47,974 bases of DNA from an uncultured Oscillospiraceae bacterium (GTDB lineage Bacteria; Bacillota; Clostridia; Oscillospirales; Oscillospiraceae). Under the pieces are notes generated by a model that saw only the letters and a list, made by a program, of their open reading frames with translations, searched no databases and was not told where the DNA came from. Position numbers and translations under genes: made by a program. Numbering within the stretch: position 1 is the first letter of the stretch; each line of letters opens with the position of its first letter. This document shows positions 33,886 through 43,440 of this stretch, one piece after another. Where the stretch lies: assembly GCA_934597345.1 (NCBI GenBank), contig CAKTRJ010000018.1:1-47974 (forward strand), given 5' to 3'.

Positions 33886-36800
33886 ATGCGTCTGCATAAT
33901 CTGTCACAAGACAAAACGTACATAAAAAAACATTGCGCTTCTAAGCACTGGCCCAAGGCGCTAATGCTTTTGTGTGCTGCTGCGGTGTTTTGCGCGACCT
34001 ATGCGCTGGCCCGGCCCGCCATCGCAATGGAGAGAACGTGTCAGATCCCGGAGCATACGCACACAGACGCTGGTGCTGCCGTTTGTGCTCAGTTTTCTGG
34101 ATGACGTGGTGCCGGATAACTACCGGCTGCCCGTCACCGCGTCGGTCTCCGGCGGAAGTACGACCGAGCCCAACATCTATAAGCCGGAATATAAAAAGTG
34201 GGAAATCGTAAAGTTTGTCAACTCCAACCGCCACAGGGAGTTCGCGCAGGATGGCGCGGAGGTCGTCGTCACGCCGAAAGAGGAGGGCGGCAACCCCTAT
34301 CTGGATGATCTTACCTATGTGGATTTCGCGTTTACCGTCAACGGCTGTACATATGAGGGCGCCGACCTGAATGACTGGCGTGATGCCTGTGAGGTCACGC
34401 TGACGGACACGCTGCCGAAATATACGAACAGGGACGGCGTGGAGAAAATCGCGGTCTTTGATGCGGACAAGAACCTCGGCTGGACGCTCAGTGATGACGG
34501 GACGTCGGTTTCCAAAACCTACACCGGCACGAGATCCGGCGATGTGCTGACGAAGATCTTCAACGACAAGCTGAGCCTGCGCTTCCCCGGACTCAAGTTT
34601 GAAGGGAAGGATAACGACCTGATCGCTGACCTTGACAACAGCGTTCATCTGACGGCTGTCCCCGGCAATGCGGCCGAAGGCGAGACCCATCCGACGGCAG
34701 ACGATTCGCTCCGCTTCCGTATGACCAGCGATCCCAGCACGTCGGGGCGTTTCTCCAAATGGGCGACCAAGGGCGACATCTATGATGAGGATTCCTACAA
34801 GACCAACCCCTATCCGTGGCGTGTTTCCCTGCACAACGATCAGAAGAAGATGACGCCGCTGCGGCACATTGTGATCCAGGATCGTGAGATCACGGAAAAT
34901 GGGGAAACCGTGCTCGAGGGTCTGGATAAGGCCTTGAAGTTTGTCAAGCTGGGATCCGATGGACACTCCGCATTGGCCAGCGGGCAGACGTATGCGGATA
35001 TCATTGATAGGATCGTGGCCTATTATACCGACGGGACAACGCAGGACTACGTGGTCACAGAGAACGATCTGGATGCCCATGGTCATTTCATCATCGTTTT
35101 CGACGAGAATAAGATCTGCAACGGCTACGAGATCATCTTCCGTGACGATTACGAGATGCAGCATGGCGAAGGGGTCGAGTTTCAGGTTTATACCGTCTAC
35201 CGTGATCCGGACCACACGCATGTTCCGGATGGGACGGAAAAGGTTCCCTATACCAATGAGGCGAGAAGCGTCAACAGCTACCAGAACGGCGATGACACGG
35301 TAGTTGTCTATCTGAAGCAGGAGGGCAGCTATGATATGCTGCCCAGCGTGGAAGAACTGTGGGTGGGAAAGAAGACACTCTTCAATGACGGCTCAAGCAC
35401 CTGGGACGGTATCGGCGGCAACACGGTCGGAAGCACCTACGCCTATGTGATCCAGCTGCACGGCTCACTGCTGGAACCGGAGGTAAAAGAATATCAGGAT
35501 ATCCGGGTCGTAGACCTTCTGCCCGACGGCGTACATTATGAGAAGGTCCATCTGGTCCAGCAGGATTTTTCTGTGGGTTCCATATTGGACGGCGGCAAAA
35601 ACTACCAGCCGGAGGTCATAGAAAACTATCACAATTCCGGGCGAACGGCTGTTATTTTTCACCTGAATGTGGAAAATCTGCGCAAGACGGTGAGAACACA
35701 GGCGGATATCTATTTCGGCGTGACCATTGATAAGGACGCGCATCCCGGTACGGTCCGGAATGACGTCTATGTGGTCGGGGACAATCTGGCGAATATCGGG
35801 GAAAGAACAGCCACACGCCGGATATCTACGATCTGAACAACAACGGCAGGACTGACGATATGATCGCCTGTGGCTTTTCCGATGCGACGATCATTGCCGC
35901 CCAGTCCATCTATGCGGAAAAGTTCATCGCGCCCGCCGCTTCCGACAACTGGAGCAAGCAGGGACTGCTGATCAGGACCGGCTCCGATTTTGATTACCTG
36001 CTGAAAGTTACCAACGAGACAAAGGCGGCGTGCACCGGCCTTGTCGTGTACGACACCCTGCCCCGCAGAGGTGACGAAAATATCTTCGGTACGCAGAGCA
36101 GGAATTCGGAGTTCGACGTCCATCTGCGCAGTGCCATCACCCCGCTGGCGGGCTATACCGTCTATTACACCACAAGTGCAGCGGTTTATGAAAAGCCCAT
36201 GGCCGATATGGTAGATGCCGATATCTGGACAGATTCCGTTTCCGACTATTCCGCGGTCACGGCGTTCAAGATCGTTGCCAAAGAGGGAACGGTGTTGAAC
36301 GGGGAGAGCACGTTTGAGGTCCGTATCCCGGCGCAGGCGCCATCTCAGTTGGACGACGCGTCCATGACGATCCTGCATAGAAAAGCCCCGCAGGATCAGA
36401 CCACGGGCACCGTGACCTGGCTGGAAGCTGTCAACTCCTTCGGCTTCCATACGGCCGAGTCGCCCTCGGTGAAGGAGTCCAACTCCGTCTGGGTGCGTAT
36501 TCCCTTTGCGGGTTTCTGTGTGAAAAAAGTGGACGATGCCAGCGGCAGCGCACTTTCCGGCGCGGAATTCACGCTGACCGATGCAACGGGGAATGTGATC
36601 GCCGCGGCGACCAGCGGCGAGGACGGCCTTGTGCAGTTCCGCGAGCTGACAGCGGGCACCTATACCCTGACGGAAACCAAGGTCCCGGACGGCTATATGG
36701 ACAGCCATCTTTCCGTGACCGTGACAATAACGCAAAACCTTGTCACGATGGAATACGGCATTTCCTTCGGGGATCTGTATACCGGCGCCGGTAGCACCGC

Positions 36801-36951
36801 CGACCCGCTGTGTATTCCGAACCGCACGATGTTCGTGCTTCCGGGTACCGGCGGCGCCGGTACCGCGCGATATATGACGGGCGGCGCATTGCTGATGGCC
36901 GCCGCATACCTGCTGTATATCCGGAATAAGCGCAGAAAGACGTCCGATTGA
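33886..36951 (+). pseudogene. LPXTG-anchored surface protein with Cna-B-like domain, two frame changes
   Basis: The gene starts at 33886 (GGAGGTGGCGGCAA upstream) with a signal peptide: basic start, hydrophobic MLLCAAAVFCATYALA, then CQIPEHTHTD, typical of Firmicutes surface proteins. That frame ends at 34104. The coding continues in the next frame from roughly 34060-34100 to 35836, and returns to the first frame at about 35800, where HTPDIYDLNNNGRTDD continues plausibly, to 36951. The middle part (about 600 residues) is beta-rich adhesin-like sequence with DLLPDGVHY. The C-terminal part has a SpaA/Cna-B-like domain (SGSALSGAEFTLTDATGN and AGTYTLTETKVPDGY), then VLPGTGG, a membrane helix and KRRK, a sortase anchor. 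A GGGG run at 35798-35801 may have lost one base. It may be a decayed gene or a sequence error. No sortase is nearby. Confidence 0.75.
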
Positions 36952-36984
36952 GAAGGTTCGTACAAAAAATATTTCGGGCAGAGC

Positions 36985-37018
36985 AAACCCCTCGTAACCG
37001 CAAGGTTGCGAGGGGTTT
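36985..37018 (+). terminator. terminator after the surface-protein gene
   Basis: 15-bp arms (36985-36999 and 37004-37018), one T-G pair, with a GCAA tetraloop, followed by CTTATG. A strong hairpin with a weak tail. Confidence 0.8.
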
Positions 37019-37222
37019 CTTATGCCCCTTACAGATATGGCACAGCAGCCCTTAAAATCAATACGTTCCAACAAATCAGTGCGAAAAACCAGGGAAATTA
37101 TCGTGCCGCTGCCATAAAATGGAAATGACACAATAATTTGTCGAACTATGTCGGATGACGGATGCGGAGGGTCTCCCGTAAAGGATACGCGCCGGGCATC
37201 ACGACGCAAGGAGGGTATTGAA

Positions 37223-38338
37223 ATGTCGAAGGGTGAAAATATTTTCAAGCGCAGGGACGGCCGCTGGGAGGCCCGGTATATCAAGGGCTATGAGCTGTCC
37301 GGCAGGATCAGATACGGATTCTGCTACGGAAAGACCTATCAGGAGGCAAAGGAAAAGGCGTCCCGCTGCAAAGCCGTGCTGAACAACGGCACGGCAGACG
37401 CCTCCGCACGCTCCCGCCATCGGCTGGTCTTTTACTGCGGCGAATGGCTCCGCGAAAAAAAGCCGATGATCAGAGAGGCCACCTATATCAAATACGACAC
37501 GATACTGAAGCGGCACATCCTGCCGCGGCTGGGCGGCTGCTTTCCCGCCGCTGTGACCACAGGGATGATCGATGCCTTTGCCAGAGCGCTTTTATACGAA
37601 GACGGGCTGGCGCCGAAAACCGTCCGGGATATCCTGACGGTCCTTCATGATATCCTGCGGTATCTGTCGGAGCACTGCGCGGGCACGCCGCCCGCCGCAA
37701 AGGTGAATTATCCCAAGACCGGCAGGACGGAGATCCGCGTGCTGTCCCGCGAGGAGCAGCAGAACTTCATATCCTATCTGCGCAAGGATATGGATGCGTG
37801 TAAATTCGGGATCCTGCTGGCGCTTTCCACCGGCGTCCGCATCGGAGAGCTGTGCGCACTGCGCTGGGAAAATATCTCACTGGCCGACAGAACGGTGTGC
37901 ATCACCGCCGCCATGCAGCGGTTGCGGGACACCACCGTGCCGGTGGGCACGAAAACGCGGGTGGTGATCGGACCGCCGAAAAGTGAGACCTCCGTCAGAA
38001 TAATCCCGCTGCCGGAGCATATCGTCGTTCTCTGCAAACAGGCGGCCCCGGCCTCGCCAGCCGCCTATGTGCTGACCGGCACGGAACACTATATGGAGCC
38101 GCGTGTGCTGCAATACCGCTTGAAAAAATATACGACTGCCTGCGGGTTGGAGGACGTTCATTTCCACACGCTCCGTCACACCTTTGCCACACGGGCCGTG
38201 GAGGTGGGCTTTGAGATCAAATCGCTGTCCGAGGTGCTGGGCCATGCCACCACCGCCATCACATTGGAACGCTATGTCCATTCCTCCTCTGAACTGAAAC
38301 GGATCAACATGGACAAGCTGACCGCCGCGGGCTTATAA
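37223..38338 (+). CDS. orphan tyrosine recombinase
   Basis: A 371-residue recombinase from the ATG at 37223 with AAGGAGG 9 bases upstream; a longer frame from 37148 has no ribosome site. The N-terminus (IFKRRDGRWEARYIKGY) resembles an arm-binding domain, then a core-binding domain. Catalytic residues are Arg in TGVRIGE (about 212), HTLRHTFATR (about 310), LGHATTAI (about 332) and Tyr in LERYVHSS (about 342). There is no excisionase and no tRNA, and no flanking repeats of an element are seen. It lies 270 bases after the surface gene, in the same direction, so a DNA-inversion role at that gene's promoter is plausible. A mobile-element remnant is the alternative. Confidence 0.88.
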   Translation: MSKGENIFKRRDGRWEARYIKGYELSGRIRYGFCYGKTYQEAKEKASRCKAVLNNGTADASARSRHRLVFYCGEWLREKKPMIREATYIKYDTILKRHILPRLGGCFPAAVTTGMIDAFARALLYEDGLAPKTVRDILTVLHDILRYLSEHCAGTPPAAKVNYPKTGRTEIRVLSREEQQNFISYLRKDMDACKFGILLALSTGVRIGELCALRWENISLADRTVCITAAMQRLRDTTVPVGTKTRVVIGPPKSETSVRIIPLPEHIVVLCKQAAPASPAAYVLTGTEHYMEPRVLQYRLKKYTTACGLEDVHFHTLRHTFATRAVEVGFEIKSLSEVLGHATTAITLERYVHSSSELKRINMDKLTAAGL

Positions 38339-38399
38339 GAGCGGCAGCCAGGCGTCGGGGGATTTTTCTCCGTCATTTCCCGCAAAACCGCTGACAAAG

Positions 38400-38422
38400 G
38401 CGGAAAACTGTGCTATACTGAA
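38400..38422 (+). promoter_or_regulatory. promoter of the DUF2284 gene
   Basis: A CTGACA box in CCGCTGACAAAGG, 17 bases upstream of TATACT (in GTGCTATACTG), lies about 35 bases before the start at 38455. Positions are approximate. Confidence 0.55.
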
Positions 38423-38454
38423 ACACACCATGACACAGAAAGGCGGCAGAGACC

Positions 38455-38988
38455 ATGTTTCAATATCATATCAGCGAGATGTCGGCCGAAACGACCGCCG
38501 CGGAATTCGTGGAAAGATTCGTCCATATTGAAAGATTCCTGCCCGCCTGTCAGCAATGCCACAACTACAACACCCGCTGGACATGTCCGCCCTTCGGATT
38601 TGACCCCATGACCATATGGAGCGCTTATACCGGGCTGCGGCTGTACGCACGCATCCTGCATGCCGACGCGCCGGGGCAGCCGCTGGACGACGCGCTGGAC
38701 GTGCTGAAGCATGAAAAGCGCCTGTACCGGGAGAAGCTGTCCCAATGGGAAAGCAGCGTACCGGGCAGCCAGATGCTGCTGGCGGGGACCTGCGACCAGT
38801 GCAAGGTGTGCGAAAAATCGCAGGGCAGGCCCTGCCACCATCCGGAGCGCCTGCGCTACTCCATCGAGGCGCTGGGCGGCGACGTGGAGGGCTGTTTGCA
38901 GCATTACTTCCACGTTCCCGTTCTGTGGGGCCGCGACGGGCTTGCGCCGGAATATCTGGTGCTGGTGGGCGGCCTTCTGATACGGTAA
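38455..38988 (+). CDS. DUF2284 putative metal-binding protein
   Basis: A 177-residue protein with several Cys clusters: CQQCHNYNTRWTCPPFG (about 33-49), GTCDQCKVCEKSQGRPCHHPE (as GTCDQCKVC at about 112 and PCHHPERLRYSIEALG at about 123) matching DUF2284, cytosolic proteins suggested to bind metal or Fe-S clusters. No enzyme activity is known to me. A Pro-rich CPPFGF motif is conserved in the family. It is followed by a small unknown gene 60 bases downstream. Confidence 0.85.
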   Translation: MFQYHISEMSAETTAAEFVERFVHIERFLPACQQCHNYNTRWTCPPFGFDPMTIWSAYTGLRLYARILHADAPGQPLDDALDVLKHEKRLYREKLSQWESSVPGSQMLLAGTCDQCKVCEKSQGRPCHHPERLRYSIEALGGDVEGCLQHYFHVPVLWGRDGLAPEYLVLVGGLLIR

Positions 38989-39049
38989 CGAAAAAATACG
39001 ATATCTGCCGGTCAACACGCCGGCGATCAGCAAAAGGGAGCAACAGAAA

Positions 39050-39268
39050 ATGGCAGAATACGAGATCATTGTGGAATCCATGACGCCCTGCGGCGGCAGC
39101 AAATACGCCAACCGGACAATCATCGAGGCGGAAGCGGAAAGCCCGGAGGCTTATGTGGAGCAGCACAAGCGCTTTCCCATCCGGGACATCAGCCGGACCG
39201 ACGGCGCCGTGGTCATCACCACCGGCAACGAGAGCGGCTATGTCGACCGCTATACCTTTACGGAATAA
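39050..39268 (+). CDS. 72-residue conserved-looking hypothetical protein
   Basis: An AGGGAGC ribosome site lies 9 bases before the ATG. The protein starts AEYEIIVESMTPCGG and ends with an alternating beta-like GAVVITTGNESGYVDRYTF. No family is recognised. I recall similar short proteins in Oscillospiraceae. It has no membrane segment. Confidence 0.65.
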   Translation: MAEYEIIVESMTPCGGSKYANRTIIEAEAESPEAYVEQHKRFPIRDISRTDGAVVITTGNESGYVDRYTFTE

Positions 39269-39285
39269 TACCGGCACTGACGCAA

Positions 39286-39315
39286 GAAAACAGGAAGGCA
39301 CGCCTTCCTGTTTTC
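39286..39315. terminator. bidirectional terminator
   Basis: GAAAACAGGAAGGC (39286-39299) and GCCTTCCTGTTTTC (39302-39315) form a 14-bp palindrome between converging genes; the tip pairs leave a small loop. Confidence 0.8.
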
Positions 39316-39334
39316 CTGTTATTTGCTCTGCCGC

Positions 39335-40510
39335 TCAGCGTCCGCGGACGGCGCTCTCCATGCGCTCCAGTCCCTCCTGCAGTACATGGGCCGGGCAGGC
39401 GATGCTCCAGCGCTCGAACCCCCGGCCCGCCGCGCCGAAATGATAGCCCTCGGTAAAGAAGCAGCGGGCCTGCTCTCCCATGAAACGCTCCTGCTCCTCC
39501 GGCGTCATCCCCAAAAAGCGGAAGTCCAGCCACGGCAGGTAGGTGGCCTCCAACGGCGTGACCCCCACCTCCGGCAAATGTGTCCGGCAGAAATCCGCCA
39601 GCAGGCGGAAGTTGCCGTCCAGCAGCGTCAGCAGCTGATCCAGCCACCCCTCGCACCGCTCCCACGCGGCGATGCAGGCCGCGTAGGACAGGATATCCCG
39701 GCCGGAATCGCCCCGGCAGGCATGGTACCGGCTGCGGCGCTCCTCGTCGGCCATCACAACGGCCGCACCCTTGATGGCGGCAATGTTGAAGGTTTTCGTG
39801 GCCGAGGTGCTGACCGCGCAGTTGCGGAGATACTTTTCTTCCAGCGAGGCCATGGAGGTAAAGGTATGGCCCGGCAGGATCAGATCCGCGTGGATCTCGT
39901 CGGAGATGATGAATACCCCGTGCCGCAGGCAGATATCCGCCACCTGCTCCAGCTCCCGGCGCTCCCACACCCGACCCACCGGATTGTGGGGATTGCAGAA
40001 GATCAGCATGGCGGTATCCTCGCGGCTGCACAGCTCCTCCAGCAGGGTGAAGTCGATGGTGTAGCGGCGATTGTCTCCCAGTACCATCGGGCAGTCCAGA
40101 CGGCGGCGGTTCAGCAACTCCGGCGCGTCCAGAAACGGCGGATAGGCCGGGGTCATGTCCACGATGCCGTCCCCCGGTCGGGTAAACGCCCGGATCATCT
40201 GGTGCATGGCGCCCAGTACACTGTCGGCGTCGATCACCCATTGGGCGGGGATGTCCACGCCATGGCGGCGGCGCATCCAGCGCTGGAAGGTGGTGATATA
40301 CGCCTCAGGCGTGCGGGTGTAGCCAAAGACCCGGCCGGTCATAAAGTCACAGATGCCCTCTGCCAGCTCCGGCGGCGGCAGAAGATCCATATCCGCCACG
40401 GAGAAGGGAACGATCCCCCGGGGTACATCCGGGCAGCGCTCCTTCATCAGCTCGTATTTTTCCGCGCCGGTATCCCACCGGTCCGGCAGCGTGGTAAAAT
40501 CATAGGTCAT
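39335..40510 (-). CDS. PatB/MalY-type C-S lyase, PLP aminotransferase fold
   Basis: A 391-residue protein with AGGAGGG before the ATG. Features of fold-type-I PLP enzymes: FCNPHNPVGRVW (about 165-180), ISDEIHADL (about 197) and the PLP lysine in STSATKTFNIAA (about 230). The start DRWDTGAEKY and VPFSVADMD is typical of the PatB/MalY subgroup, which cleaves C-S bonds of cystathionine or cysteine to pyruvate, ammonia and thiol. It is in a single-gene unit. It could also act as an aminotransferase. Confidence 0.88.
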   Translation of the reverse strand: MTYDFTTLPDRWDTGAEKYELMKERCPDVPRGIVPFSVADMDLLPPPELAEGICDFMTGRVFGYTRTPEAYITTFQRWMRRRHGVDIPAQWVIDADSVLGAMHQMIRAFTRPGDGIVDMTPAYPPFLDAPELLNRRRLDCPMVLGDNRRYTIDFTLLEELCSREDTAMLIFCNPHNPVGRVWERRELEQVADICLRHGVFIISDEIHADLILPGHTFTSMASLEEKYLRNCAVSTSATKTFNIAAIKGAAVVMADEERRSRYHACRGDSGRDILSYAACIAAWERCEGWLDQLLTLLDGNFRLLADFCRTHLPEVGVTPLEATYLPWLDFRFLGMTPEEQERFMGEQARCFFTEGYHFGAAGRGFERWSIACPAHVLQEGLERMESAVRGR

Positions 40511-40581
40511 GGCGTATCCCTCCTGTCTGATATACCTTTATTTTACCTTTTTCCATACCGCTGTCAAGCCGGAAAAGATGG

Positions 40582-40610
40582 TTGACATTTTCCGCTGTCC
40601 CGCCTATAAT
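40582..40610 (+). promoter_or_regulatory. full-consensus promoter of the ThrE-type exporter gene
   Basis: TTGACA (40582-40587), a 17-base spacer and TATAAT (40605-40610), 49 bases before the likely start codon. Confidence 0.88.
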
Positions 40611-40658
40611 GTGACGCGGATTTTTTGAATGACCAATTCACCGAACGAGGTAATATAT

Positions 40659-41885
40659 ATGATGGATTACTATCTGCTGGCCGATTTTGCTGCCCAGATC
40701 GGCTACCGGCTGGCCATGGCCGGGGCGGAGACCTTCCGTGTGGAGGACACTATCCGCAGGGTGCTCCACGCCTACGGGCTGGAGTGCGAGGTATTCGCCA
40801 TCCCTAACAGCCTGACCGTCAGCTTCGAGGCAGCCAACGGCAAGCCTCTCACCATCCTCAAGCGCATCGGCTATCACGGCAACGATCTGGAGGCGCTGGA
40901 GCAGCTGAACGCCCTCAGCCGCCGCATCTGCCGGGAAAAGCCGGATGTGGAGACCGCCGTTCTCTGGCTGAAGGAGACGGTGGCCCGGTGCCGCGTATAC
41001 CGGCTCAGCGTATCGCTGCTGGGCAGCTTTCTGGGCGGCGCGGGCTTCTGTCTGGTGTTCGGCGGTACGCTGCGGGACTGCCTGTGGGCCGGTATGATGG
41101 GTCTGATCATCGGGTGTGTCAACCGCTTCATGGACCGGCTGGAGGCTAACCCCTTCTTCAGCACCATCACCGCTTCGTTCCTGATGGCGCTGCCCGCCTA
41201 TCTGGCGGCGGGCTTCGGCTGGCTGGACAACCCTGACGCGGCCATTATCGGCGCGTTGATGATCCTTGTGCCGGGCCTGCTGATCACCAACTCCATGCGG
41301 GACATCATCTACGGCGACACCAACTCCGGCGTTATGCGCATCGTGCAGGTGTTTCTGTCGGCCTTTGCCATTGCGCTGGGTACGGCGGCGGCATGGCGTG
41401 TCACCGCTCCGGTCTACGGCATCGCTTCGGTGGTGGAGTCCACCTCGCTGGTGTGGCCCGCGTGGGCGCAGGCACTGGCGGTGTTTGTAGGGTGCTACGG
41501 CTTCTCCATTCTGTTCAATATCCACGGCAAGTGGATGGTGCTGTGCATCATCGGCGGCACGGCCACCTGGATGATCTATCTGCTGTGCGAGGAGCTGGGG
41601 CTGGACGTATACACCGTGAACCTGTACGCCACCATCTTTGCGGCGCTGTATTCCGAGGTGATGGCCCGCGTGCGCCGCTGCCCGGTGACGCCGTATCTGG
41701 TCATTGCCATTTTCCCGCTGCTGCCCGGTGCGGGCGTGTACTACACCATGAGCCTCGGCCTGCAGGGTGAGATGCTTGAAGCCCTGCGCAAGGGATTGGA
41801 GACAGCGGGCATCGCCGGGTCTCTGGCCGTGGGTATTCTGCTGGTATCCACCGTATTCCGGTTCATGACGGCGCGGCGGAAGTAG
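40659..41885 (+). CDS. threonine/serine exporter, ThrE-type (DUF1212)
   Basis: A 408-residue membrane protein if started at the ATG at 40659 (GAGGTAATAT upstream); an in-frame ATG at 40629 is possible. The N-terminal cytosolic domain (about 1-115, DUF1212-like) carries GAETFRVEDTI, ANSLTVS-like IPNSLTVSFE and GNDLEALEQLN. About ten membrane helices follow, including GALMILVPGLLITNSMRD. It appears to combine the two halves often encoded as separate genes. It exports Thr/Ser by proton exchange in characterised members; the substrate here is inferred. Confidence 0.87.
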   Translation: MMDYYLLADFAAQIGYRLAMAGAETFRVEDTIRRVLHAYGLECEVFAIPNSLTVSFEAANGKPLTILKRIGYHGNDLEALEQLNALSRRICREKPDVETAVLWLKETVARCRVYRLSVSLLGSFLGGAGFCLVFGGTLRDCLWAGMMGLIIGCVNRFMDRLEANPFFSTITASFLMALPAYLAAGFGWLDNPDAAIIGALMILVPGLLITNSMRDIIYGDTNSGVMRIVQVFLSAFAIALGTAAAWRVTAPVYGIASVVESTSLVWPAWAQALAVFVGCYGFSILFNIHGKWMVLCIIGGTATWMIYLLCEELGLDVYTVNLYATIFAALYSEVMARVRRCPVTPYLVIAIFPLLPGAGVYYTMSLGLQGEMLEALRKGLETAGIAGSLAVGILLVSTVFRFMTARRK

Positions 41886-41908
41886 CAGCGCACAATTGAA
41901 AGCATACC

Positions 41909-41938
41909 AAAAAATCAGTCCTGAGGGGCTGATTTTTT
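41909..41938 (+). terminator. terminator after the ThrE-type gene
   Basis: AAAAAATCAG (41909-41918) pairs with CTGATTTTTT (41929-41938) across a ten-base loop. Confidence 0.85.
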
Positions 41939-41975
41939 ATACTCTTCAAGGCTTTATTCATTTATGCACCATTCG

Positions 41976-42127
41976 TATGCATAATCCTCTATCGTTTTGC
42001 ATAATTATTAGCCAGTATGCTGAATTTCCATTGTCTATATGCATAAACATCAAATTATTAATGAATATCCTCTTGACATTTTATGGATGAAGTGTATAAT
42101 CATGCACATAAATTACATAAACATTCA
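41976..42127 (+). promoter_or_regulatory. argG promoter with ArgR-like boxes
   Basis: TTGACA (42073-42078), a 16-base spacer and TATAAT (42095-42100). AT-rich TGCATAA-type sites resembling ArgR boxes lie at 41976-41985 (GTATGCATAA), 41997-42010 (TTGCATAATTATTA), 42040-42053 (TGCATAAACATCAA) and after the -10 (ACATAAACATTCAA, 42115-42127). Several arginine-type boxes around the promoter suggest arginine repression. No argR gene is in the window. Confidence 0.65.
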
Positions 42128-42141
42128 AGGAGGAACATACC

Positions 42142-43362
<1,221 letters not shown>

Positions 43363-43440
43363 GAAATGAAATTTCCGTCATCATGAGGGCGGTAAGCCGC
43401 CCCCATGATGACAGATCCCCACCGAAAGGAACATACCACC

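Noticed and set aside
35790..35836. Programmed -1 ribosomal frameshifting at the GGGGAAAG site of the surface-protein gene
   Set aside because: The bases do not form a canonical in-frame X-XXY-YYZ slippery site and no strong downstream structure is evident. A lost base in the GGGG run explains it more simply.
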